Positions 25,241 through 36,432 of a stretch of 64,000 bases of DNA are shown here, one piece after another. Position 1 is the stretch's first letter; every line of letters starts with the position of its first letter. Origin of the DNA: Poriferisulfidus sp963668445. GTDB lineage: Bacteria; Pseudomonadota; Gammaproteobacteria; Poriferisulfidales; Poriferisulfidaceae. The notes beneath the pieces are model-generated. The model had not been told where the DNA came from and did no database searches. It saw nothing but the letters and a program-made list of their open reading frames with translations. The stretch lies in NCBI GenBank assembly GCA_963668445.1, contig OY764335.1:1240001-1304000 (forward strand). The letters are read 5' to 3'. The position numbers and the translations under genes were made by a program.

Positions 25241-27156
25241 GTCAAATGTGGTCGGCGAGCGCGAATTGTATCAGCAAACCGCTCCACGAGCTCCGGCACG
25301 GCCATCGGCCCCAGATCGGAGCCGTCGCGCCGGCGCACCGACACCGTTCGATTCTCCCGCTCCCGATCGCCCACCACCAACAGGCAGGGAACATGAGCGA
25401 GCGTGTGTTCGCGTATTTTAAGGGATAATTTCTCATTTCTCCAGTCGCCCGCGGCACGCACGCCGGCAGCCTGCAATTGCACCGCCACGGCCCGGGCGTA
25501 TTCCGCCTGCGCATCCGTGATGTTCAGCACCACCGCCTGGCGCGGCGCCAGCCACAGCGGCAGGTCGCCCGCATAGTGCTCGATCAGAATGCCGATGAAC
25601 CGCTCCAGCGATCCGAACACGGCGCGGTGAATCATCACCGGCACCACTCGTTCGCTGCGCTCGTCCACGTAGCGCGCCCCCAGCCGCTGCGGCATCGAGA
25701 AGTCCAGCTGGATCGTGCCGCATTGCCACTCGCGCCCGAGGCAGTCGGTCAGCGTGAATTCGATCTTCGGGCCGTAGAATGCCCCCTCGCCCGGGTGCAC
25801 GGCGTAGTCCAACCCGGCCGCGGCCAGCGCCTCCTCCAGCGCCGCCTCGGCCCGATCCCACAGCGCATCCTCGCCCACTCGGCGCTCCGGCCGGGTCGAG
25901 AAGCCCATCGCCACCTCCTCGAAGCCGAAGTCCCGGTAGGTCGTGCGGGTCAGCTCGATCAGGGCGGCGATCTCGTCCTGCAGCTGCGCCGGCGTGCAGA
26001 AGATGTGCGCATCGTCCTGCACGAAGCGGCGCGCCCGCATCAGTCCGTGCAGAGTGCCGGACGGCTCGTTGCGGTGCACCGTCCCGAACTCGGCGAGGCG
26101 CAGCGGCAGGTCGCGGTAGCTCTTCAGTCCCTGATTGAACAGCTGCACATGGCCCGGGCAGTTCATCGGCTTGACCGCATATTCCCGGTTCTCGGAGGCC
26201 GTCGTAAAAATCATTTCGCCGAACTTGTCCCAATGCCCGGAACGCTCCCACAGGCTCCGGTCCAGAAGCTGCGGCGTATGCACTTCCAGATAGCCGGCCC
26301 CATCCAGACGCTCGCGAATGTAGCTCTCCAACTGCCGGTACAGAACCCAGCCGTCGGCGTGCCAAAACACTTGGCCCGGCGCCTCTTCCTGAAAGTGGAA
26401 CAGGTCCATGGCCCGGCCGAGCTTGCGATGGTCGCGCTTCTGCGCCTCCTCCAAACGGTGCAGATAGGCCCGCAGCTGCTTCGCATCCGGCCAGGCCGTG
26501 CCGTAGATGCGCTGCAGCATCTCGTTGCGTGCATCGCCGCGCCAGTACGCCCCGGCCAGCTTGGTCAGTTTGAACGCACGCAGGTGGCGCGTGTTGGGCA
26601 CATGCGGGCCGCGGCACATGTCAACGTATTCCTGATGGTGGTACAGCGCGATCTCCTCGCCCTCCGGAATGTCATCGACGATTTGCACCTTGTAGGTCTC
26701 GCCGCGCTGCTCGAACACTTCGCGCGCGCGTTCGCGCGTGACGACCTCGCGCACCACGTCGTAGTCCTGCGCGACCAGCTCCCGCACCCGCGCTTCGAGC
26801 TTCTCCAGATCCTCTTCGGCAAACGATTCGTCGCAAGCGATGTCGTAGTAGAACCCGTCCCTGACGACCGGCCCGACCGCCATCCGCGCCTTGGGATGCA
26901 GCTGCTTCACCGCCTGCCCCAGCATGTGGGCCAGCGAATGCCGCAGGATCTCGACGCCTTCCGGGTCGCACGCAGTGATGATGGCCACCTCCGCGTCCTG
27001 CTCGACGACCACGCAGGCGTCCACCGGCCGCCCATCGACCCGCCCGGCCAGCGCGGCCTTCGCCAGCCCCGGGCCGATGTCCTCGGCGATCTGCATCACC
27101 GTGACCGGCTGCTCGTAGCGCCGTTCCGAACCGTCGGGAAGCGTGATGACAGGCAT
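25231..27156 (-). CDS. thrS: Threonine--tRNA ligase
   Basis: ThrS charges tRNA-Thr. The 641-residue protein has the N-terminal TGS domain (ITLPDGSERRY), the editing domain with HSLAHMLGQAVKQLHP and the zinc-type HHQEYVDMCRGPHVPN, class II motifs (MNCPGHVQLFNQGLKSYRDLPLR; RNEPSGTLHGLMRARRFVQDDAHIF; HRAVFGSLERFIGILIEHYAG) and a C-terminal anticodon-binding domain. Length equals E. coli ThrS (642). It heads the thrS-infC-rpmI-rplT-pheST-ihfA transcript. Confidence 0.98.
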   Translation of the reverse strand: MPVITLPDGSERRYEQPVTVMQIAEDIGPGLAKAALAGRVDGRPVDACVVVEQDAEVAIITACDPEGVEILRHSLAHMLGQAVKQLHPKARMAVGPVVRDGFYYDIACDESFAEEDLEKLEARVRELVAQDYDVVREVVTRERAREVFEQRGETYKVQIVDDIPEGEEIALYHHQEYVDMCRGPHVPNTRHLRAFKLTKLAGAYWRGDARNEMLQRIYGTAWPDAKQLRAYLHRLEEAQKRDHRKLGRAMDLFHFQEEAPGQVFWHADGWVLYRQLESYIRERLDGAGYLEVHTPQLLDRSLWERSGHWDKFGEMIFTTASENREYAVKPMNCPGHVQLFNQGLKSYRDLPLRLAEFGTVHRNEPSGTLHGLMRARRFVQDDAHIFCTPAQLQDEIAALIELTRTTYRDFGFEEVAMGFSTRPERRVGEDALWDRAEAALEEALAAAGLDYAVHPGEGAFYGPKIEFTLTDCLGREWQCGTIQLDFSMPQRLGARYVDERSERVVPVMIHRAVFGSLERFIGILIEHYAGDLPLWLAPRQAVVLNITDAQAEYARAVAVQLQAAGVRAAGDWRNEKLSLKIREHTLAHVPCLLVVGDRERENRTVSVRRRDGSDLGPMAVPELVERFADTIRARRPHLTED

Positions 27157-27315
27157 GAGTGCGTGGCAATGGCAATGACGCGGCGGACGAGCTCTGCGGC
27201 ATCCCGAACCTTACGTCGCGGATGTTTCGCACGGCGGCTTCATAGCATCCGGACGAAAGGTCGTTGCGTCTCCTCCAAGGCTGCGGCTCGGCATGCGGAA
27301 CCAATCCGCCGGTAC

Positions 27316-27345
27316 AGTATAACGGGCCTGTCGGGCTGCGCACAA
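27316..27345 (-). promoter_or_regulatory. Probable promoter of the thrS-infC operon
   Basis: TTGTGC (27345-27340), 18 bases, then TATACT (27321-27316) on the minus strand. Transcription would start near 27308, leaving a leader of about 150 bases before the thrS ATG. E. coli thrS also has a long leader for autoregulation; I did not find a clear tRNA-Thr-like fold by eye. Confidence 0.5.
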
Positions 27346-27671
27346 AACGCGCTGCTCCGATGGCTGATAGAATGCCCCGAATCCTGCTTCCTGCCCTCAT
27401 CGCCCATGCCGAGACACTCTGCATTTGCCCCGCTCGAGCGCAAGCATCCGCAAACCCGCCTCCGCCGCCGTGCAGCACCAGCAGCATGATTTCTTCCGTC
27501 GGATGAAGCTTCATGATGGCATCCTCATGCCATGCCGGGGCACTCAGTCGAATTGTCTTGGCCCTGCAATCCCATTCACATCATAGCACCGCATTGGCCT
27601 TGTCCGCTCCGCAACCACCATGCGCCCCGTCTTCATTTCCGCGCATTAGCCGAACACGGCACCTCACGCCC
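27346..27671. other. Intergenic region between the cysD-N-C fusion and the thrS promoter
   Basis: No gene is supported. A minus-strand frame begins at ATG 27514 (KLHPTEEIMLLVLHGG) and runs on into thrS, but resembles no family known to me. A 7-base perfect stem, ATGGCAT-GAGG-ATGCCAT on the minus strand (27534-27517), lies two bases before that ATG. No T-tailed terminator was found after the fusion gene. Confidence 0.5.
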
Positions 27672-30179
27672 TTATATATGTCCGCGCTGCTGCAGGAAAG
27701 CGAGGATTTGATCGACCAGTTCGTCCGGCGTATGCGCCGCGGTATTCAGCACGAGTTCCGGGTTTTCCGGCGGCTCGTAGGGAGAATCGATGCCGGTGAA
27801 ATGCGGGATCTCGCCCGCACGCGCCTTCTTGTACAACCCCTTGGGATCGCGCTGCTCGCACACATCCAGCGGCGCTTCCACATAGATTTCGATGAACTCG
27901 CCGTCCGGCACGATGTCGCGCGCCATCTCCCGTTCGGCGCGGAACGGGGAAATCAACGACACCAGCACGATCAGGCCCGCATCCGCGAACAGATTGGCCA
28001 CTTCGGCCACCCGCCGAACGTTCGTCACGCGATCGGCGTCGCTGAAGCCCAGATCCCGGTTCAGGCCGTGGCGCACGTTGTCGCCGTCCAGAATGTAGGA
28101 GTGCCGCCCTTGCTCGGCCAGCCGCGCCTCCAGCCGGCTGCCCGTGGTCGACTTGCCGGAGCCGGACAGTCCGGTGAACCATAGCACGCATGGCTTCTGT
28201 CCCTTCTGCTGCGCCCGCTGCGTCCGATCCACCTCCATTTCATGCCACGTCAGGTTCGAGGCGTGCTCCAGCCCCTGCTCGATCATGCCGGCGCCCAGCA
28301 GTTCGTGCGTGAAGCGGTCCAGCAGGACGAACCCGCCAGTATCGCGCACCGTTGCACGCGGGTCGAAGGCCACCGCCTGATCCAGTGCGAAGTCGCCATG
28401 CAGGACATCGCCCGCCTGCAGCGCCTTGGGCGCCAAGTGCTCCAGCGTGTCGGCATTCAGCTTGTAGTGCAGCCGGGTGACTTGGAACGTCACGGCTTGG
28501 GCGCCGATCTTCATCAGGTACTGGCGGTGGGGAATCGGCGGCTTCTCGTGCATCCACCACAGGTGGGCGGCGAACTGGTCGGTGTCCTCCGGCACCCGCC
28601 CCGCCGCCGCGAGCACGTTGCCGCGATGCGCCTCCAGCGCTTCATCCAGCATCAAGGTGACGGCTTCGCCAGCCCGCGCCTCGTCCGCGTCTCCCTCCGA
28701 AGTGACGATGCGCTTGACGACTGCTTCCCGACGCAGCGGGCAAGCCCGCAGCCGATCGCCCGGACGCACGGCTCCAGCCGCGATGGTGCCAAACAATCCG
28801 AACAGGCCTGCCTCTCCTCGACCGACCCACTGCACCGGCATACGGAACGGCTTCGCGCCGGATTCGTCCGTGGCATCGATGCTCTCCAGCGCCTCCGCCA
28901 GAGTCGGGCCCGAAACCCATGCCGGCACGCCATCCCGGCGGAATACATTGGCCCCGTCCTGCGCGCAGACCGCAAGGCCGCAAAGGTCTTCAACGCCGAG
29001 TGCGGCGGCATGCTCGCGGACGGCCTCCTCAATGTCCCGGAACCGCGCCTCCTGCCAATCGACCCGGTCCATCCGGTTGACCGCCAGCACCATATGCCGA
29101 ATGCCGAACAAGCTGGCGATCAGCATGTGCCGGCGGGCTTGGCCGCCGAGGCCCCGCACCGCATCCACCACCACCACGGCGACCTCCGCAGCGGCGGCGC
29201 CAATCGCAATATCCTCCGCATAATGCCCCGCATCCGGGGGATCCATGAGCATGATTCGCCGGCGCGTCGTGGCGAACGAAATGCGCTCCACGGCGCCAAG
29301 CGCCGCGTTCTGCATTGCGGCGGCTTCGGGACCGTCGCGCAGGCAGGCCGTGAGCGTCGAACGGCCCGCATCCGCGTCGCCGCAGACGACGGTGTTCAGC
29401 CGGTCCATCTCCTCGCGCCATTCGAACCGCCGCGCCGCCTCGTCCGGCGGCAGCACCTCCCGCATCACGGCTTCCGGGGTGTCGGCGTCGGATTCCAGAA
29501 AGCCGAACGGAAATTCGCGCAGGCTGCGGCAGCGCACCCGGCGCGGCTCCCCGGCTTCGCCATCGGCCGCCAGCCGCCATGCGCCATCGCTTTCCAACAC
29601 CGCACGGGAATCGGCAAAGTACTCCGGAGCGACTGGAAGGCCTTCTTCATGCACAAGCTGCCAGACGTCCGCCTCCGTCCAGTCCGCCAACGGAAAGACG
29701 CCAGCGGCTCCATCCTCACTGCGCCGTATGCCCATCATGCGCCATCGAGCCTCCTCGTCGGCCCGAAAGCCGCAGATCACGCTGTCGAAGCCGTACCGCT
29801 CCAGCGCTTCCCGCAGCGTTTGCGCCTGCACGGCGCCAAGACGGCCGAACCCGTTCCCGGCGGCCTGCGCCGACCCGCCGCCATGGTGGTGGGCATGGAC
29901 AATCAAATCCATGTCCGCCTCTTCGGCCATGCGGTCGCGGAAAGCATGGACTTCCGGATGGTGCGGGCTCGTGTCGATGTGCAGCAGCGCGAACGGCGGC
30001 GGCGAGGGATAGAAGGCCCGCCGCGTCAGCCGCAGGAGGACGGACGACTCCTTGCCGACGGAACATAGCAGCACCGGGCGCCGGAACTCGGCGACGACCT
30101 CGCACAGAAGGCGCATCGATTCCGCTTCAAGACGGCGCAGATGGCGCCGCCGGGGTAGGGATGGGTTCTTTTTAGACAT
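27672..30179 (-). CDS. CysD-CysN-CysC-like triple-domain fusion: degenerate sulfate adenylyltransferase parts joined to APS kinase
   Basis: One 835-residue chain. Residues ~14-250 match CysD (ATP sulfurylase, PP-loop SVGKESSVLL, FPLADWTEADVW); ~255-645 match CysN (G4-like NRMD, then WWMHEKPPIPHRQYLMKIG and RDTGGFVLLDR); ~660-835 are a complete CysC APS kinase (P-loop GLSGSGKSTT, LDGDNVRHGLNRDLGFSD, GIDSPYEPPENPE). CysN-CysC fusions are common, but adding CysD is unusual. The CysD part lacks about 40 residues after ADEEARW (normally RRDEEKSRAKE). The CysN P-loop is GDADAGRST with Arg for Lys, the switch I block is missing, and G3 reads DPPDAGHY instead of DTPGHE. APS kinase activity is likely; GTP-driven APS synthesis is doubtful. 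No cysH, cysI or cysJ nearby. GAGG lies seven bases before the ATG. Confidence 0.9.
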   Translation of the reverse strand: MSKKNPSLPRRRHLRRLEAESMRLLCEVVAEFRRPVLLCSVGKESSVLLRLTRRAFYPSPPPFALLHIDTSPHHPEVHAFRDRMAEEADMDLIVHAHHHGGGSAQAAGNGFGRLGAVQAQTLREALERYGFDSVICGFRADEEARWRMMGIRRSEDGAAGVFPLADWTEADVWQLVHEEGLPVAPEYFADSRAVLESDGAWRLAADGEAGEPRRVRCRSLREFPFGFLESDADTPEAVMREVLPPDEAARRFEWREEMDRLNTVVCGDADAGRSTLTACLRDGPEAAAMQNAALGAVERISFATTRRRIMLMDPPDAGHYAEDIAIGAAAAEVAVVVVDAVRGLGGQARRHMLIASLFGIRHMVLAVNRMDRVDWQEARFRDIEEAVREHAAALGVEDLCGLAVCAQDGANVFRRDGVPAWVSGPTLAEALESIDATDESGAKPFRMPVQWVGRGEAGLFGLFGTIAAGAVRPGDRLRACPLRREAVVKRIVTSEGDADEARAGEAVTLMLDEALEAHRGNVLAAAGRVPEDTDQFAAHLWWMHEKPPIPHRQYLMKIGAQAVTFQVTRLHYKLNADTLEHLAPKALQAGDVLHGDFALDQAVAFDPRATVRDTGGFVLLDRFTHELLGAGMIEQGLEHASNLTWHEMEVDRTQRAQQKGQKPCVLWFTGLSGSGKSTTGSRLEARLAEQGRHSYILDGDNVRHGLNRDLGFSDADRVTNVRRVAEVANLFADAGLIVLVSLISPFRAEREMARDIVPDGEFIEIYVEAPLDVCEQRDPKGLYKKARAGEIPHFTGIDSPYEPPENPELVLNTAAHTPDELVDQILAFLQQRGHI

Positions 30180-30188
30180 GGCGGTGCC

Positions 30189-30263
30189 TCAACTCGTGCT
30201 GCCGCGAATCACGCGCTCGAAATTCTTGGTAGTCAAAAGAATCATTGCACCTTCGGAATCCAT
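30189..30263 (-). CDS. Possible 24-residue leader peptide upstream of the cysD-N-C fusion
   Basis: A short open frame, ATG 30263 to TGA 30189, encodes MDSEGAMILLTTKNFERVIR plus four residues and ends nine bases before the fusion's ATG. Its stop lies just at the GAGG site used by the fusion, so its translation could affect access to that site. It has no clear Shine-Dalgarno site and no run of cysteine or methionine codons. It may be chance. Confidence 0.25.
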   Translation of the reverse strand: MDSEGAMILLTTKNFERVIRGSTS

Positions 30264-30291
30264 GTGCTCGGAGATTTCAGATTAGAAACCC

Positions 30292-30297
30292 ATTATA
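30292..30297 (-). promoter_or_regulatory. Possible -10 element for the cysD-N-C fusion
   Basis: A perfect TATAAT on the minus strand, about 113 bases before the fusion ATG and 28 bases before the short leader frame. No good -35 is visible at 16-18 bases (the region is GC-rich), so an activator might be needed. Cys genes are often activated by CysB, but no CysB site can be recognised by eye. Confidence 0.4.
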
Positions 30298-30688
30298 CGG
30301 GCGGCAGGGCGCCGTCGCGCCGAACCTCCGATGCTCCAGAGTCCGATTCGGAGATGGCGGAGCGGCATCCATTCGACAGCGTTTCCTGCTTCACCCGCAA
30401 GCCGCATTCAATCAGGCGAAAAACCCCCGAAAACACTTCCTCCAGATATTGACGGTCTGAATGCGTCGCTTGCATGTCGAAGAATCCGCATTCAATCGAT
30501 TCCTTGCCATGATCGACTGTGAAATGTTCGGTTCGTCGCTGAACAGGAGCGGACGACATGCGTCATTGGAAAAGATGATTTGCGCCATCTCGAGCAGCCT
30601 CTGATGATCCGGCCTGCCGTATAGGCTCTGACCCAACTCCGTCAAGTCGTAGCACGCGGACCGGTCGCCGCCCCGAATCTTGAAGGCC
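30298..30688. other. Non-coding or decayed region upstream of the cysD-N-C fusion
   Basis: No intact gene is supported. Two overlapping minus-strand frames (about 30412-30708 and 30293-30559) give protein-like stretches such as ECGFFDMQATHSDRQYLEEV, but they switch frame and match nothing I recognise. They lie directly downstream of the broken vapC, which suggests decayed coding sequence. Confidence 0.4.
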
Positions 30689-30785
30689 CGCCGCATCCGC
30701 CGCTCCAATCAATTCAGGATACGCCTGCCCTTCGGGCTCGTCTTTCAGAGATGGCCGCAAGCGCCGATGCATCCACGACGATCAC
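30689..30785 (-). pseudogene. VapC-like PIN-domain toxin remnant (frameshifted)
   Basis: From GTG 30785 the frame reads VIVVDASALAAI, the standard start of a VapC PIN ribonuclease including its first catalytic Asp. After ATC (30752-30750) the similarity continues one frame over as LKDEPEGQAYPELIGAADAA (30748-30689), so a small indel has broken the gene. The original frame stops soon after. The rest of the PIN domain is not recognisable. The GTG overlaps the end of the vapB remnant as GTGA, the usual vapBC arrangement. Confidence 0.75.
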
Positions 30786-30968
30786 GACGGCAAGCCATGC
30801 TCATCGTCCTAGGATCTCGTCATCGCTGCGGGCGTCATGGACGGGCAGGCTCGCGCAGAACAAAGCGATGCGGTCGAGTTCGGCAATCCGATCGACTTTT
30901 CCCTCGCGCTGCGCCTTTCCAGTACGCTTCGCCTGCTCCCGGAGGATCTTCTTTTTCCCCTTGCCCAT
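30782..30968 (-). pseudogene. VapB-like antitoxin remnant (frameshifted)
   Basis: The frame from ATG 30968 reads MGKGKKKILREQAK and later RIALFCASLPVHDARSDDEILG, then stops at TGA 30801. One frame over, from about 30808, the DNA reads DDEHGLPS and then TGA (30784-30782). DEILGYDEHGLP is the usual C-terminus of one VapB antitoxin family (PF07704), so a single-base change has split it. The N-terminus is also unlike the family. It starts 11 bases after the lpdA stop. Confidence 0.7.
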
Positions 30969-30979
30969 GGATTTCCCGA

Positions 30980-32401
30980 TCAGCCCTCGCGGCGGCGGCC
31001 GCTGCGCCCCAAGAACAGCTCCGTCACCGTCCCCAGCGCCGCCTCGCTGGCCAAGGCCAATGTCTCCGAGAACGTCGGATGCGGATGGATCGTGCCGGCG
31101 ATGTCTTCGGCCTCGCAGCCATTCTCGATGGCCAAGGCTGCCTCCGAAATCAACTCGCCCGCACGTACGCCGACGACGGCCGCGCCGATCAAGCGGCGGG
31201 TTTCCGCATCGAACAGCAGCTTCGTCATGCCGTCGGTGCGTCCGACGCCCACGGCCCGGCCGCTGGCGGCCCACGGGAATACGCCCCGTTCGTAGGCGAT
31301 CTTCCGCTCCTTGGCTTCACGCTCGGTCAACCCCACCCAAGCGACTTCCGGGTCGGTGTACGCCACCGACGGGATCACGCGCGCTTCGCTGGCCGAACGG
31401 GCGCCAGCCGCCACTTCCGCTGCCACCCGGCCCTGATAGGCGGCACGATGCGCCAGCATCGGCCCGCCGGTGACATCGCCGATCGCGAACACGTGCGGGA
31501 TGTTGGTGCGCTGCTGATGGTTCACGGGAATCACGCCATGCTCGCCGACGGCCACGCCGGCCTTCTCCAGTCCCAGCTCCGCGCTGTTGGCCGCACGTCC
31601 GACCGCAACCAGCACCGCATCGAACGCCTCATCCCATGCGCGTTCCGGCCCTTGCAGCCGCACCCGGATGCCGTCCTCCGACGCCTCCGCTGCCTGCACC
31701 TGAGTCGCCACATGCACGGCCACGAACTTGCCGGCATTGCTCTTGGCATAAACGCGCACCACATCCTTGTCGGCACCGCCCATCAATTGGTCCAGCGCCT
31801 CCACGACCGTCGCCGCCGAACCCAAGGCCCGATAGACCGTCGCCAGCTCCAGGCCGAGCACGCCGCCGCCCACGACCAGCAGCCGTTCGGGAATCTCCTG
31901 CAGTTCCAGCGCGGACGTGGAATCCAAGATCCTCGGATCTTCCGGGAACAGGCTCAGGCGCACCGGGCGCGAACCGGTCGCAATGACGGCCTGCTCGAAC
32001 CGCACGTCCTCCGTGCCGCCGGCGGTCGCGATGCGAAGCGTATGCGCCGACACGAAGCGGGCCCGCCCGGTCGCCATCTCCACGCCGCGGCGCTGCGCCA
32101 GCTGATGCAGGCCGTCCGACAGTTGCGCCACGCCCGCTTCCTTCCAGGCGCGCAAGGCTTCCAGATCGATGGCCGGCGGTTCGAACACGATGCCGCGTTC
32201 GCGCCATTGCGCCGCATCCTCGATCAGCCCGGCCGCATGCAGCAGGGTCTTGGACGGGATGCAACCGACGTTCAGGCAGACGCCGCCAAGGCTCGGAAAG
32301 CGTTCGATAAGCATGACCTGCCGGCCCATGTCGGCGGCGCGGAATGCCGCGCTGTAGCCGCCCGGCCCGCCGCCGATGACCGCCAGCTCCTTGGTCTTCA
32401 T
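30980..32401 (-). CDS. lpdA: Dihydrolipoamide dehydrogenase (E3)
   Basis: E3 reoxidises dihydrolipoyl groups of 2-oxoacid dehydrogenase complexes with NAD+. The 473-residue flavoprotein has the FAD motif GGGPGGYSAAFRAADMG, the redox disulfide GGVCLNVGCIPSKTLL, the NAD motif GGGVLGLELATVY, AIGDVTGGPMLAHRA, and the C-terminal active-site IHPHPTFSE. The ATG at 32401 overlaps the aceF stop as ATGA. Being last in aceE-aceF-lpdA, it most likely serves pyruvate dehydrogenase. Confidence 0.97.
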   Translation of the reverse strand: MKTKELAVIGGGPGGYSAAFRAADMGRQVMLIERFPSLGGVCLNVGCIPSKTLLHAAGLIEDAAQWRERGIVFEPPAIDLEALRAWKEAGVAQLSDGLHQLAQRRGVEMATGRARFVSAHTLRIATAGGTEDVRFEQAVIATGSRPVRLSLFPEDPRILDSTSALELQEIPERLLVVGGGVLGLELATVYRALGSAATVVEALDQLMGGADKDVVRVYAKSNAGKFVAVHVATQVQAAEASEDGIRVRLQGPERAWDEAFDAVLVAVGRAANSAELGLEKAGVAVGEHGVIPVNHQQRTNIPHVFAIGDVTGGPMLAHRAAYQGRVAAEVAAGARSASEARVIPSVAYTDPEVAWVGLTEREAKERKIAYERGVFPWAASGRAVGVGRTDGMTKLLFDAETRRLIGAAVVGVRAGELISEAALAIENGCEAEDIAGTIHPHPTFSETLALASEAALGTVTELFLGRSGRRREG

Positions 32402-33680
32402 GGATCCGTCGGCCCTCCCCAGTCCAGCCGCTCCGGATGCTCCAGCAGCTCGGCCAGAGCCACCGCAAACCGCGCGCCCTCCACGCCGTCGATGACGCGG
32501 TGGTCGTACGACAGCGACAGCGGCATGAACAGGCGCGGCTCGATGCGGTCCTCGATGCAGGCCGGGCGGCGCACGGCGCGCGAGATGCCCAGCACCGCCA
32601 CTTGGGGCAGGTTGATGATCGGCGTGAAGAAGCGTCCGCCGATGCCGCCCAGATTGGATAGCGTGAAGCCGCCGCCCTGCATGTCTTCCGCCGCCAGCTG
32701 CTGGGCGCGCGCCCGTTCCGCTAGTGCTGCGATTTCGCCGGCCAGCACGGCGACCGGCTTGCGGTCGGCATCGCACACGACCGGCACGACGAGGCCCTCG
32801 TCGGTGTTCGCCGCAAAGCCGATATGCACGTATTCGCGCAGGATCAGGTCGCGGCCGTCTTCGCTCAGACAAGCATTGACGCGGGGAAACGTGCGCAGCA
32901 ACTGCGCGCACGCCTGCATGACGCAGGCCGTCGGCGTCAACGATTCGAAGCCGGACTGCCCGCGCCGCGCCCGGCATTGCCGATCCAATTCCGTGACGTC
33001 GGCCTCATGATGCTGGAACACATGCGGCGCCAATCGCCAGTTGCGCTGCAGATTGGCGCCCGAACGGCGGCGGATGCGTGTCAGCGGCTCGGTGCGCGTG
33101 GGCCCGAAGCGTTCGGCGTCCACGGGCGGCGCGGGCGGCAGGGCCGCGCCGGACTCCGGCTGGCGGCGCGTCAGGATCGATTTGACATGCTGCTGCACAT
33201 CCTCGCGGGTAATGCGCCCGCGCCGGCCGCGACCGGCGACCTGCATCAAATCGACGCCCAGTTCCCGCGCGAAGCGGCGCACGGCAGGCCCAGCGTGCGG
33301 CAAGGCGCCCAGCCGCACCGGCTCTTGCGGCTCGGCGGGCGGCGGCGGCGGTTCAGGCACAGGCTCCGGCCGGGTCTCCGGCACCGTGGGAGGCCGCAGT
33401 GCTTCCTCGGCCTGCGCGGGTGCGGCGGGCTCTCCCGCCGGCTCTTCAGGGCGTTCCGTCAGAGTTGCGACCAGCGCATCCATGGCCACCGCATCGCCAA
33501 CCCGGACGTGCACCGCCTCCACCACGCCGCCGAACGGCGCCGGCAAATCCATGGCGGCTTTGTCCGATTCCAGCGTGATGAGCGGCTCGTCGGCGGCGAC
33601 CGTCTGGCCGGACCGGACGAACACTTCGATCACTTCGGCTTCCGGAACGTCCCCCATGTCGGGAACCCGAACTTCCCGAC

Positions 33681-33684
<4 letters not shown>
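32398..33684 (-). CDS. aceF: Pyruvate dehydrogenase E2, dihydrolipoamide acetyltransferase
   Basis: E2 carries acetyl groups from E1 to CoA. The 428-residue protein has one lipoyl domain (residues 3-75, lipoyl Lys in LESDKAAMD), where E. coli AceF has three. A Pro/Glu-rich linker follows, then a peripheral subunit-binding domain (AGPAVRRFARELGVDLMQV), a second linker and the catalytic domain with YDHRVIDGVEG. The ATG at 33684 overlaps the aceE stop. Confidence 0.96.
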
Positions 33685-36350
<2,666 letters not shown>

Positions 36351-36386
36351 ACGGCGAACATTCGGGCTGCAAGAATTTCCGGCCCC

Positions 36387-36395
36387 ATGATAGCA
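36387..36395 (-). promoter_or_regulatory. Possible extended -10 promoter of aceE
   Basis: TGC-TATCAT on the minus strand (36395-36387) fits an extended -10 (TGnTATnnT). Transcription would begin about 30 bases before the aceE ATG. No -35 is needed for such promoters and none is seen. I found no PdhR-like palindrome by eye. Confidence 0.4.
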
Positions 36396-36414
36396 AGCCG
36401 CCACGCTTCCCCCT

Positions 36415-36420
36415 TATACT
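36415..36420 (+). promoter_or_regulatory. Possible -10 element of the lpoA-TonB2 operon
   Basis: TATACT on the plus strand with no clear -35. It lies only 13 bases before the first lpoA ATG (36433). If used, it would leave almost no leader for that start and would favour the second ATG at 36448, which has GAGAAG just upstream. Confidence 0.3.
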
Positions 36421-36432
36421 ATAGTCGCCGAT

